Assembly (NCBI RefSeq): GCF_003121295.1
Contig: NZ_PHNC01000012.1
Span: forward strand, 124,001-188,000
Source: Streptomyces orinoci
Lineage (GTDB): Bacteria > Actinomycetota > Actinomycetes > Streptomycetales > Streptomycetaceae
Reading direction: 5' to 3'
Length of the DNA stretch: 64,000 nucleotides
Part shown: positions 55,189-64,000 of the stretch, piece after piece
Layout of the letters: each line of letters begins with the position of its first letter
Position numbering within the stretch: position 1 is the first letter of the stretch
Program-made: the position numbers and the translations under genes
The notes under the pieces: generated by a model
What the model was told of the DNA's origin: nothing
The model's database searches: none
What the model saw: the letters and a program-made list of their open reading frames with translations, nothing else

Positions 55189-55920
55189 ATGGAAGACGGA
55201 TTGTTCCCGCGCGACCGAGCGGAGATCGCCCCCGGCGCCGTTCACGTTCCGGACTGGCTCGATCTCGACGCCCAGCGCGAACTGCTCGCGGCCTGTCGGG
55301 AGTGGGCACGGCCACCGGCGGGGCTGCGGACGGTGCGTACGCCCGGCGGGGGCGCCATGTCAGTACGGCAGGTTTGCTTGGGCTGGCATTGGGCCGTGGT
55401 GCCCCGCTGCCCGAACTGCGGGAAATCGGTACGGGAAAATCCGCAGTGCCCCGGGTGGCACTGGTATCCGTACGGCTATGCCCGCACCGTGGTGGACGGT
55501 GACGGCGCCCCCGTCAAACCCTTCCCGCCACGGCTGGACCGGCTGGCCCGGGATGCGGTGGCCCGGGCGTACGGCCGGCCCGCGGGGGCGGAGGCGTATG
55601 ACATCGCGCTGGTCAACTTCTATGACGCCGACGCCAGGATGGGACTGCACCGGGACAGCGACGAACGGTCGGACGCCCCGGTGGTCTCGCTCAGCCTGGG
55701 AGACTCCGGGATCTTCCGGTTCGGCAACACCGAGGGACGCCACCGCCCTTGGACGGATCTGGAACTGCGCAGCGGCGACCTGATCGTCTTCGGGGGACCC
55801 TCCCGGCTCGCCTATCACGGGGTGACCCGGATCATCCCCGGCACCGCACCCGCCGGGCTGGGGCTCACCGGGCGGCTGAACATCACCCTGCGGGTCAGCG
55901 GACTGGCGCCCGGGCCCTGA
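55189..55920 (+). CDS. alkB: Alpha-ketoglutarate-dependent dioxygenase AlkB
   Basis: This DNA-repair dioxygenase removes alkyl groups from N1-methyladenine and N3-methylcytosine. It is 243 residues. The iron site has the HxD motif in LHRDSDE and the distal His in AYHGVTR; the oxoglutarate Arg lies in LNITLR. FYDADARMGLHRD and GDLIVFGGPSRLAYHG are typical. A Cys pair in PRCPNCGKS may bind zinc. The start is ATG 55189; ATG 55180 would add three residues. Residues 1-66 have AT-richer codons and are a diverged second copy of the fragment at 50774, brought by the island. The rest is host sequence. Confidence 0.93.
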   Translation: MEDGLFPRDRAEIAPGAVHVPDWLDLDAQRELLAACREWARPPAGLRTVRTPGGGAMSVRQVCLGWHWAVVPRCPNCGKSVRENPQCPGWHWYPYGYARTVVDGDGAPVKPFPPRLDRLARDAVARAYGRPAGAEAYDIALVNFYDADARMGLHRDSDERSDAPVVSLSLGDSGIFRFGNTEGRHRPWTDLELRSGDLIVFGGPSRLAYHGVTRIIPGTAPAGLGLTGRLNITLRVSGLAPGP

Positions 55921-56090
55921 GCTGCGGCTCCCGAAAACCGGATGCGGGACAGCGGCGGCGGGCGGCACAGTGGGACACCGCCGGCCGCCGGTCCGGCCGT
56001 CCGGGCCGCGACGGGGGTGGGCCCGGAACGGCGGGCGCCGGCCGGCGGCGGATAATGGGAGGACCTGCCTTCTCGCCTCCTGGAGGTGCC

Positions 56091-57233
56091 GTGTCCGGCT
56101 TCCGCTCGCTCAGCTCCCCGCTAGACGCCCTGCGCCCGGCCGCGTTCGGCGCCGATCCGGCCGGGGAGCGGCTGGCCCGGATCAGACGGTCGCCCAACTT
56201 CGCGGACGGGGTGTTCGTCAACCCGATGGCCGCCGCCCGGAAGCCCTCCGGCTCGATGCTGAAGTATCTGCCCACCTACTTCCGCAAGGAGGAGCGCGCC
56301 CGGCGCACCCCCGGCCACCCCATCCCGGTCCACCCGACCACCGTGGCCGATCTGGCCGTTCCCGCCGTCTCCGGGCTCCGGCTCACCTGGATGGGACACT
56401 CCAGCGTGCTCGCCGAGATCGACGGCCACCGGGTGCTCTTCGACCCGGTCTGGTCCGAGCGCTGCTCACCCTTCGGCTTCGCCGGTCCCCGGCGCCTGCA
56501 CCCGGTGCCGGTCCCGCTGGCCGAGGTGGGACGGGTGGACGCGGTGATCATCTCGCATGACCACTACGACCACTTGGACATGCCGACCGTCCGCGCCCTG
56601 GCCCGCCTGGGCACGGCCTTTGTGGTGCCGCTGGGCGTGGGGGCACACCTGGAGCACTGGGGCGTACGCCCGGCCCTGATCACCGAGCTGGACTGGCATG
56701 AGTCCACCACCGTAGGCGAGTTGACGCTCACCGCCACCCCGGCCCGGCACTTCTGCGGCCGGGCGCTGCGCAATGTCCAGCACACCCTGTGGGCCTCCTG
56801 GGTGGTCGCCGGTCCCGAGCACCGGATCTTCCACAGCGGGGACACCGGATACTTCCCCGGCTTCGCCGGAATCGGGGCGCAGTACGGGCCGTTCGACGCC
56901 ACCATGGTGCAGGTCGGGGCGTATTCGGAGTTCTGGCCCGACATTCATATGACCCCGGAGGAGGGCATCCGGGCCCATCTGGACCTGGGTGGCGGGCTGA
57001 TGATGCCCATCCACTGGGGGACCTTTGTGCTGGCGCCCCATCCCTGGGCGGACCCGGCCGAGTTGAGCGTGGCCGCCGCCCGGGAGGCCGGGACGCGGTG
57101 TGCGGTACCGCGCCCCGGGCAGCCCTTTGAACCGGCCGAAGGACTGGAGCCGGACTACTGGTGGGCCCCGCCGGGCTCGGGCGCGGAGCCGGTGCCCGTA
57201 CCGGCCCCGCCGCTGCCCGTCCCGGCGGCCTGA
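56091..57233 (+). CDS. MBL-fold metallo-hydrolase (UlaG/NAPE-PLD-like)
   Basis: This is a metallo-beta-lactamase-fold hydrolase of 380 residues. The metal motif SHDHYDHLD gives HxHxDH. Further ligands are probably His in ARHFCGRAL, Asp in HSGDTGYFPGF and His in MMPIHWGTF. The long N-terminal part (MAAARKPSGSMLKYLPTYFRK) and ESTTVGELTLTATPARHF match the NAPE-PLD-like lipid phosphodiesterase branch. There is no signal peptide. The start is GTG 56091 with GGAGG six bases upstream. It converges on the amidohydrolase gene with four bases between the stops. Confidence 0.9.
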   Translation: MSGFRSLSSPLDALRPAAFGADPAGERLARIRRSPNFADGVFVNPMAAARKPSGSMLKYLPTYFRKEERARRTPGHPIPVHPTTVADLAVPAVSGLRLTWMGHSSVLAEIDGHRVLFDPVWSERCSPFGFAGPRRLHPVPVPLAEVGRVDAVIISHDHYDHLDMPTVRALARLGTAFVVPLGVGAHLEHWGVRPALITELDWHESTTVGELTLTATPARHFCGRALRNVQHTLWASWVVAGPEHRIFHSGDTGYFPGFAGIGAQYGPFDATMVQVGAYSEFWPDIHMTPEEGIRAHLDLGGGLMMPIHWGTFVLAPHPWADPAELSVAAAREAGTRCAVPRPGQPFEPAEGLEPDYWWAPPGSGAEPVPVPAPPLPVPAA

Positions 57234-57237
57234 GAAA

Positions 57238-60200
57238 TCAGCCGTGTTCGTGCTCGCAGCAGGAGTCCCGCCGCAACTGCCGCCCCACGTCCAGCCATTC
57301 GCCATGCGCGGGCCGGGCGTGCGGCGTCTCCTGGTAGGCGCCCACCAACTCGCCCTGGGCGAAGGGCACTCCGCCGCGTAGCACCGACTCCGTCCGCAGC
57401 AGCGAGTCGAAGTCGGTGAACGGATCCCCGTCCACCACCGTGAGATCCGCCAGTTTGCCGGGCTCCAGGGTGCCCAGATCCCGGTCGGCGCCAAAGACCC
57501 GGGCCGGGATCAGCGTGGCCGTACGCAGCGCCTCGGCCGCCGACAGCCCATAGCGGTGCAGCGCCCGCAGGCCGATATGCAGCGAGAGCCCCACCGGCAC
57601 CAAGGGGGCGTCGGTGCCCAGGGCCACCAGTCCGCCGCCGGACAGGATCCGCCGGTAGACCTCGATCTCGGTGCGCAGGGTGGCCAGTTGGTCGTCGGTC
57701 GGCGGGGTCCCGGCCGCCTTGCGCACCAGGTCCCGGTCCCAGGGCGGCATCAGCCGGGTCACCCGGGGATCCTCGGCCAGCCCGGGGTCGGCGCCCAGCA
57801 GCGGGACGGAGGTGAAGATGGTGGCGATCATATGGAAGCCGTCGCCGGTGTAGATCTCCGTCAGATCCTGGTAGGAGTGACCGGTGGCGCTGGTGGCATG
57901 CCCGAACTCCAGCCGCTGGGTGGCCTGGAGATGGGTGGTCAGGTCCTGCCCCAGCTGGATGCCCGGCGAGCAGAGATGGCTGCCGGAGCGCACCCCCAGC
58001 CGCTGGTGGGCGAACCGGGCCGCCTCCGCCATCAGCCAGCCGGGCGCCCGCACATAGGTCTTGACGAAGTCCCAGTCCAGCGGCTCGGCCCGGGACAGCG
58101 AGCGGCGCAGCCCCTCCTCGGTGCGGTGGGCGCGGCCCATGCTGTACGCCACCCTGGCCCCGTCCAGCAGCTCGCCGCAGGTCAGCAGGCGCGGACCGGC
58201 CAGCGCCCCGGCGGCCACCGCCTCCCGGATCCGGGCCTGCTCATAGGCGGGACCGCCCAGGGACACCGCGGTGGTGATGCCATAGGCCAGCTGCAGCGCG
58301 GTCTGCCGCCCGCCGTAGGTGCTCTGCCAGGGATGGGTGTGGGCATCCCACAGGCCCGGGATCACGGTGCGCCGGGAGGCGTCCACGGTGTGCGCCGCGC
58401 CGCGCCGGGCCCGGTGCGGTTCCACGGCCGAGATCCGTCCGCCCCGCACCAGGATGTCCACGTCCTCGCGGACGGCGGTGCCGGTGCCGTCCCAGAACCG
58501 CCCGGCGTGCACCACGGTGTCCGGCGGAGTGGGGCGGCGGTAGTCCAGGGCGACGGGGATGGTGCGGGTGCTGCCGTCCGCCACCGTCAGCAGCCGCAGC
58601 CGCCCGGCCGACAGATACAGCAGCCGGCGGGAGTCGGCGGACCAGGAGGGATGGTCGGCGGCCTCCTCGGTCAGCCGGCGCGGGGCGCCCTCGGGGGTGC
58701 CGTCCGGCCGTACCGGAAGCAGCCAGAGCGCCGATTCGCTGATCACCGCCATGGAGCGGCCGTCCGGCGACCACACCGGGCCGGAGTCGAAGCGGTCGGA
58801 GACCGAGGCGTGCGGGGCCAGCGCATGCAGCCGGAAGGCGCCGCTCGCGGCGTCCACCACCCGGATCAGGTTGTAGCCCTCGCGGAAGCGCTGGTTGAGG
58901 CGGTTGCGGTCGCAGTAGGCGATAAAGCGGCCATCGGGCGACCAGCTGGGCCTGCCGGGCAGGCCGCCGCCGCCCATGGGGGCGGTCAGCAGCCGCTCGG
59001 TGCCGCTGTCCAGCTCGCGGACGATCAGGTTTCCGCTCATGTCCAGGCAGGCCAGCCGCTTGCCGTCCGGTGACAGCGCCGGGCTGACCCGGCCGCCGTC
59101 CGCCAGGACGCTCTCCCGGCCGGAGGCCAGCTCACGGCGGCGTACCGCCAGCAGGCCGTCACGGTCGTCGGCCCAGATCAGCGCCTTGCCATCGGGGGTC
59201 CAGGAGGGGCCCAGCAGATAGTGCGCGGCATCGGCCGTGACCACCCGGCGCGGTGCCCGGCCGCCCGAAGTGTCCGCCACCCACAGCGAGTTGAGCGCGG
59301 CGAAGGCCACCTGACGGGCATCGGGCGACAGCACCGGCAGATGCACCGAGCGCACCTTGCGCACACCCTCGCCCGCCAGGTCGTACCGCTTGACCCGGTA
59401 GCGCGGCCGGTCCAGCGGCAGGGCGGCCTTGAACGGCACGGTGGCGCTGACGTCCGCGCGCCCGGCCGCCACCCGGAGGACGGTGAACTGCCCGTCCACG
59501 GTCAGCAGCAGCTCGTCCCTCGACACCCAGCGCGGCGGAACCGGCTCCAGATCCCCCTTCACCGGCACCACGGCCCCGTCCACCACCAGGGTGCAGGAGG
59601 CGGTGGGGGCGGGGGTGGTCCGCAGACAGGCCAGCCGGCCGGCCGCCGAGACGGCGGGCGTCATCACCGAGACCTGGCCGGGGTCGGAGTGCTCGGTGCG
59701 CACCCGGCCCTTGCCGTCCGCGGGCACCGAGGCGATGGTGCGCGCCACCAGCGCGCCGCCCTCCAGATGCCCGCGGACGAACAGCAGCCGCTGCCCGTCC
59801 GGGGACCACACCGGGTCGAAGTCCTCCCAGGCGCCGTCCTGTTGGGGGCCGTCCTGCCCGGGCAGCCCGGTGACCCGGGTGAGCGCGCCGGTGCGTACGT
59901 CCACCACCCACACCCGGTACGGGCTGCCCTGCACCGGGTCGCCGCCGCGCTCGGAGGCGAAGGCGATCCGGGTGCCGTCCGGCGACCAGGAGGGCCCCCG
60001 GTCGTCCCAGGGCCCGTCGGTCAGCTGCCGCAGCCCCGAGCCGTCGGGCCGCAGCGTCCAGATATGGAACCCGCCGCCCCGGTAGGCGCAGACCGCCAGC
60101 AGGCGGCCGTCGGGGGAGTGCACCGGGCGGGTGGGCTCCAGATCCGCGGGGGTGATGGCCCGCGCCTGGCCGCCCTTGCGGGGGACGGACCACAGGACGT

Positions 60201-60435
60201 TCTGCACCTCGGCGATCAGCCGGTCACCGGCGGGCGAGAGGGTGGCTGCGCCATTGGTGGCCCCGGTGAAGGACAGCACGGTCCGGTGCGCTTGCCCGGC
60301 ATCCCCGGCATCCCCCGCTTCCGCGGCCTCGGCCACCGCCGGCAGCGTCCCGGACAGCCCGGTCACCGCGGCGGTGCCGGCGGTGGCCTGCAGGAAGTGG
60401 CGTCTGGAGAGCGGGGAGGGTTCGAAGACGGCCAA
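57238..60435 (-). CDS. Tat-exported TolB-propeller/amidohydrolase fusion
   Basis: This is a secreted 1065-residue enzyme. A strong Tat signal LSRRHFLQAT is followed by a hydrophobic region. Residues 50-640 hold many TolB-like propeller repeats (for example WSPDGTRIAFASERGG, and the repeated SPDGKRLA pattern). The C-terminal 400 residues form an amidohydrolase with HTHPW as the first metal motif, further His in RSGSHLCSPG and GHATSATGHSY, and the Asp in LGTDAPLVP. Such fusions are thought to hydrolyse peptides or cyclic amides outside the cell. The start is a TTG with AGGAGG four bases upstream. Two related inverted repeats precede it. Confidence 0.9.
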   Translation of the reverse strand: MAVFEPSPLSRRHFLQATAGTAAVTGLSGTLPAVAEAAEAGDAGDAGQAHRTVLSFTGATNGAATLSPAGDRLIAEVQNVLWSVPRKGGQARAITPADLEPTRPVHSPDGRLLAVCAYRGGGFHIWTLRPDGSGLRQLTDGPWDDRGPSWSPDGTRIAFASERGGDPVQGSPYRVWVVDVRTGALTRVTGLPGQDGPQQDGAWEDFDPVWSPDGQRLLFVRGHLEGGALVARTIASVPADGKGRVRTEHSDPGQVSVMTPAVSAAGRLACLRTTPAPTASCTLVVDGAVVPVKGDLEPVPPRWVSRDELLLTVDGQFTVLRVAAGRADVSATVPFKAALPLDRPRYRVKRYDLAGEGVRKVRSVHLPVLSPDARQVAFAALNSLWVADTSGGRAPRRVVTADAAHYLLGPSWTPDGKALIWADDRDGLLAVRRRELASGRESVLADGGRVSPALSPDGKRLACLDMSGNLIVRELDSGTERLLTAPMGGGGLPGRPSWSPDGRFIAYCDRNRLNQRFREGYNLIRVVDAASGAFRLHALAPHASVSDRFDSGPVWSPDGRSMAVISESALWLLPVRPDGTPEGAPRRLTEEAADHPSWSADSRRLLYLSAGRLRLLTVADGSTRTIPVALDYRRPTPPDTVVHAGRFWDGTGTAVREDVDILVRGGRISAVEPHRARRGAAHTVDASRRTVIPGLWDAHTHPWQSTYGGRQTALQLAYGITTAVSLGGPAYEQARIREAVAAGALAGPRLLTCGELLDGARVAYSMGRAHRTEEGLRRSLSRAEPLDWDFVKTYVRAPGWLMAEAARFAHQRLGVRSGSHLCSPGIQLGQDLTTHLQATQRLEFGHATSATGHSYQDLTEIYTGDGFHMIATIFTSVPLLGADPGLAEDPRVTRLMPPWDRDLVRKAAGTPPTDDQLATLRTEIEVYRRILSGGGLVALGTDAPLVPVGLSLHIGLRALHRYGLSAAEALRTATLIPARVFGADRDLGTLEPGKLADLTVVDGDPFTDFDSLLRTESVLRGGVPFAQGELVGAYQETPHARPAHGEWLDVGRQLRRDSCCEHEHG

Positions 60436-60895
60436 CTGTCCTCCTGCGCTGCGGGAGTTGTGTCAACTCCGGGTCTTGAGTCATCCGGTTCCGGATCACC
60501 TCGCGGAGGATCGATCGTCGCATGAAGATCCGGTAGCGGGTCAATACCACGGGAGTTGGGCCGGTCGGTCCAACTCCATTGGCAGGATGGGTAATCGGCG
60601 GGCAGAGTGGCCGATTTCGGGCGGGATGGGAGTGAGGGTGAGGGTGGGGCTCGCGGGTGGGTTTTGGTTGGTGGGCGTGGGCTGACCTGCGGGGTGGGGG
60701 CGGCGCCGGTGGTGGGTGCGGCGGGCCGGGACCGGTCAGGGCCGCCGGGCCGGTCCCGCCCCGCGGCCGGTGAGTGACCTGCGGCACACCTCTGGGGCGG
60801 GCCTGCCCGGGCAACCCGTACACCGGCACCCCGCGGGGTGGGGTATTGTTCTCTTGCGCGGTCGGCGCGGGCGAAAGTCCGGGCCGGACAAGCAC
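60436..60895. other. 460-bp intergenic region between the amidohydrolase and tRNA-Pro
   Basis: No gene is seen. It contains the AGGAGG of the amidohydrolase gene, two GGAGTTG inverted repeats (60454-60577), a G/T-rich stretch at 60600-60720 and, just before the tRNA, a TATTGT hexamer at 60844-60849 that could be the -10 of the tRNA promoter. Confidence 0.45.
60454..60577. promoter_or_regulatory. Two GGAGTTG/CAACTCC inverted repeats upstream of the amidohydrolase gene
   Basis: The first is GGAGTTG-TGT-CAACTCC at 60454-60470, nine bases beyond the ribosome site. The second is GGAGTTGG-N10-CCAACTCC at 60552-60577. The same arms used twice within 125 bases suggest operator sites for one dimeric regulator. 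The first could also occlude the ribosome site as a hairpin. Confidence 0.45.
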
Positions 60896-62394
<1,499 letters not shown>

Positions 62395-62689
62395 GGTGAT
62401 CGCTTCCAAAGGTTGCGCATTGAACTGCTACACCAGTGTCGATCCGGGCGTGGCGGTCCCGCGATCGCATGCGACCACATCGACGTCAGCGCGGCTCTGA
62501 TCTGCTGTGATCCCTTGGCGGGGCGCAAGCGCGTTCGACTGCGTCCCGGGTGCTGAAGTCCCTGCTGCGGCCTGGGGTGGGCGATGTCGGATATTGGCAG
62601 TGCCGCGGGGGGATGGTGAGACCTGCTCGCAGAACGTGATCAGTTGGCGTCCGGGTGTTGGAGTCCGTCCGGGAGTGCTTTGTCTGTTG

Positions 62690-63029
62690 TTGTTCTTTGA
62701 CGGACGCCAGCGCGGTGGCGGGGGCCGACGCCCTCGCCGTCCTCGCGCTGCGTTGGGCCATCCACCGCGAGGACGGAGTATGGCCGCAGCGTGTACCTCC
62801 ACGACGCCCTTCAGCTCAGTCCACCTGGAACGATGCCAGCGCGTCCTCGGCCTCACACCCGACGGGGCTCGCGAGCTGCCGCGCGCCAGGGCGGCGGGCC
62901 AGCACACGCTGTACACACCGCATCCGAGGAACGGGGCGAGTAGCTGCTCGGCCTCAGCGCCGAGCAGCACGCCGCCGGCCTGGCCCTTACCGAGCTCGCC
63001 GACGACGAGCCGACGGAGGGCGCTCAGTG
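62690..63029 (+). pseudogene. Degenerate coding sequence in the tRNA-Pro element
   Basis: Protein-like text continues across frames on the plus strand: VAGADALAVLALRWAIHRED, then YGRSVYLHDALQLSPPGTM after a shift near 62775, then LLGLSAEQHAAGLALTELADDEPTEGAQ before the stop at 63027-63029, with an in-frame TAG near 62940. This looks like one former gene of about 110 residues broken by frameshifts and a stop. The identity is unknown. It abuts the small CLHCG gene by overlapping its start. Confidence 0.35.
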
Positions 63030-63158
63030 AGGTTCGCGCCATTCATCCACTGCCTACATTGTGGCCTCGTCGGCATCCCGTCCGAGGAGCGCCGTCGGCG
63101 GGTGGCCGGGATGGCGCAGGCCCGCCGTGCGGGCTTGTACCAGGGACGGAGGGGGTGA
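63027..63158 (+). CDS. Small CxxC protein (43 residues) upstream of an integrase remnant
   Basis: This small frame reads MRFAPFIHCLHCGLVGIPSEERR... and ends RRG. It starts at GTG 63027 and its stop overlaps the next start (TGATG). The single CLHC pair and basic helix could be a small DNA-binding or accessory protein of the integrase module. No homolog is certain. Confidence 0.35.
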   Translation: MRFAPFIHCLHCGLVGIPSEERRRRVAGMAQARRAGLYQGRRG

Positions 63159-63610
63159 TGACCACGGGCATTAAGCAGCACCGAGGTGGTCGTTGACGCT
63201 GAGCTTGCCCCTGCCCAGCCCGTCGGCGGGGCGGCGGAGGCTTACGACCCGGCGGCGGCTGCGGTGCTCGCCGTGCTCGAGCACGGTACCGACGAGCACA
63301 TCGAGGCCGTGCGTCCGCGCAGGACGAAGATCTCCTACGCCCGCGACTGAGCGCTGTGGACGGAGTTCCACGGCTGGCTCGCCGAGCGCACCGGCACCGA
63401 GCTGCCGCTTACCGCCATCACCAAGGGCACGATGGTGGCGTTCGTGACGTGGCTGGACCAGGTGAAGGAGGCCGCGCCCAACTCGATCGACCGCCGGATC
63501 ACCAGGGTGGCCGGCACCGCCCGGCGGTCTCCGTGCAACGTGACCGTGCCCAAGGATGCCGCGCTCGCTGTTCAGCAGCTGGCCAAGCGGTTTCGCGCGC
63601 AAGGCAGAGG
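63158..63610 (+). pseudogene. Second tyrosine-recombinase remnant with an internal TGA
   Basis: The sequence VDAELAPAQPVGG to KISYARD, then TGA at 63348-63350, then ALWTEFHGWLAERTGTELPL, TAITKGTMVAFVTWLD and SIDRRITRVAGTARR reads as the N-terminal core-binding domain of an actinomycete integrase. The TGA stands where family members have Trp (TGG). A frameshift also separates MTTGIKQHRGGR from VDAE. The catalytic domain is absent: similarity ends near 63590, directly before the terminator of the neighbouring gene. Confidence 0.65.
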
Positions 63611-63615
63611 GGCCG

Positions 63616-63664
63616 GACGCGCCGGGGCGGGGCGCCCGGAAGAAGTGCCCCGCCCCGGCGCGTC
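63616..63664 (-). terminator. Perfect 18-bp hairpin terminator of the FG-GAP gene
   Basis: Arms 63616-63633 and 63647-63664 (GACGCGCCGGGGCGGGGC and its complement) match perfectly around a 13-base loop. It lies five bases beyond the stop of the minus-strand FG-GAP gene, and cuts off the integrase remnant on the other strand. Confidence 0.85.
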
Positions 63665-63669
63665 TGTGC

Positions 63670-64000
63670 TCAGCTGAGGGCCGTGAAATCGCCCCAGCCG
63701 CCCGTGCCGACAGGGAACGGATCGCCGTGATCGCGAATGGTGATCTTCGGGTAAAAGAGGAGCCCGGCGGTGTTGTCGGTGGTGGTGGCCCAGAGGTCCG
63801 GGACACCGTCGTTGTCGGCGTCGCCTCCGGAGGCGATCAGGGGGCGGTTAGCCGCGGTCCAGCTCCGGCCGAACTGGAGGCGCGTGCTCCCGTCGCCCAG
63901 GCCCTCACCGGCCGGCCCGCTTCCCGGGTACACATAGATCTCACCCGAGCTGCGCCGACGGGACACCAGGTCGACGCGGCCGTCACCGGTGACGTCCCCG
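63670..64000 (-). CDS. FG-GAP/VCBS repeat protein, C-terminal part (runs off the window)
   Basis: Only the last 109 residues are in the window. They contain one whole and one partial FG-GAP repeat with calcium-binding loops: DVTGDGRVDLVS at the window edge, and GGDADNDGVPDLWATT. Between them is EIYVYPGSGPAGEGLGDGSTRLQFG. Such repeats form secreted beta-propellers. The full gene, its signal peptide and any catalytic domain lie beyond 64000. A perfect hairpin follows the stop. Confidence 0.88.
   Translation of the reverse strand, partial: GDVTGDGRVDLVSRRRSSGEIYVYPGSGPAGEGLGDGSTRLQFGRSWTAANRPLIASGGDADNDGVPDLWATTTDNTAGLLFYPKITIRDHGDPFPVGTGGWGDFTALS

Larger units (their letters stand above)
50972..55386. 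mobile_element. 4.4-kb island inserted in alkB, with target-gene repair
   Basis: The island lies between the broken end of the native alkB 5' fragment and the point where the intact alkB continues. The right end supplies a diverged 5' segment of alkB (55189-55386) that restores the gene in frame. The shared segment includes GCCCGGCGGGGGCGCCATGTC-like identity (21 bases at about 50921-50941 and 55336-55356). The interior has lower G+C and more AT-ended codons than the flanks. The cargo consists of a 792-residue protein and a 112-residue protein, both on the minus strand. No integrase, transposase or resolvase is visible, so the element is decayed, mobilised in trans, or arrived by homologous exchange. 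Confidence 0.65.

Overview
The window is chromosomal DNA of a Streptomyces-type actinomycete. It has very high G+C, strong GC-third-position codon bias, frequent GTG starts, ATGA/GTGA-coupled operons, Tat-exported enzymes, an XRE-DUF5753/DUF397/HATPase regulatory set and a hopanoid operon. From memory, the order Tex, SCO6745-like protein, idi, GT/ABC cluster, hopanoid operon matches the SCO67xx region of S. coelicolor, so most of the window looks like conserved core. The exceptions are listed as insertions below.

Layout. 1-10.5 kb: a MerR regulator, a secreted M1 peptidase, a divergent secreted S15 peptidase, and then a 1328-residue Pls/PosA-family peptide synthetase (adenylation, carrier, membrane and hexapeptide-repeat parts) that overlaps a second secreted M1 peptidase. 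This is the arrangement expected for epsilon-poly-L-lysine, or a similar cationic homopolymer, with its degrading peptidase. 10.5-20 kb: tex, an SCO6745-family gene whose 5' end is cut by a TnpB-type insertion element (its tnpB is itself frameshifted), an enoyl-CoA hydratase, a HATPase, idi, a cation diffusion facilitator and galE. 20.2-27.3 kb: an overlapping operon of a DUF5941/CDP-alcohol phosphatidyltransferase protein, a nucleotidyltransferase, a glycerol-1-phosphate-dehydrogenase-like enzyme, a second CDP-alcohol phosphatidyltransferase, a GT2 glycosyltransferase and a TagGH-like ABC exporter. It is probably a cell-surface glycophosphopolymer pathway. 27.5-39.3 kb: the hopanoid operon hpnC, hpnD, hpnE, polyprenyl synthase, shc, hpnG, hpnH, dxs and hpnO, with very short ORFs threaded between the genes by stop/start overlaps. 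idi at 17.4 kb and dxs supply the isoprenoid precursors.

39.3-50.7 kb: a tyrosine-type phosphatase, an SGNH hydrolase, a WhiJ-like regulatory group (HATPase, XRE-DUF5753, DUF397, SAM methyltransferase), an ABC pair, an FHA protein with a Ser/Thr kinase, an LGFP-repeat secreted protein broken by one extra C, a Tat esterase and a DUF1707 protein. 50.8-55.9 kb: a 4.4-kb island is inserted in alkB. The native 5' end of alkB is stranded on the left, and the island brings a diverged replacement 5' end in frame on the right. Its cargo is an unrecognised 792-residue protein and a 112-residue protein, with no recombinase. 56-60.4 kb: an MBL-fold hydrolase and a Tat-exported TolB-propeller/amidohydrolase fusion. 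60.9-63.6 kb: tRNA-Pro(GGG) carrying the remains of an integrated element, namely a frameshifted tyrosine integrase whose 3' end runs into the tRNA and a second integrase remnant with an internal stop. The window ends inside an FG-GAP repeat gene.
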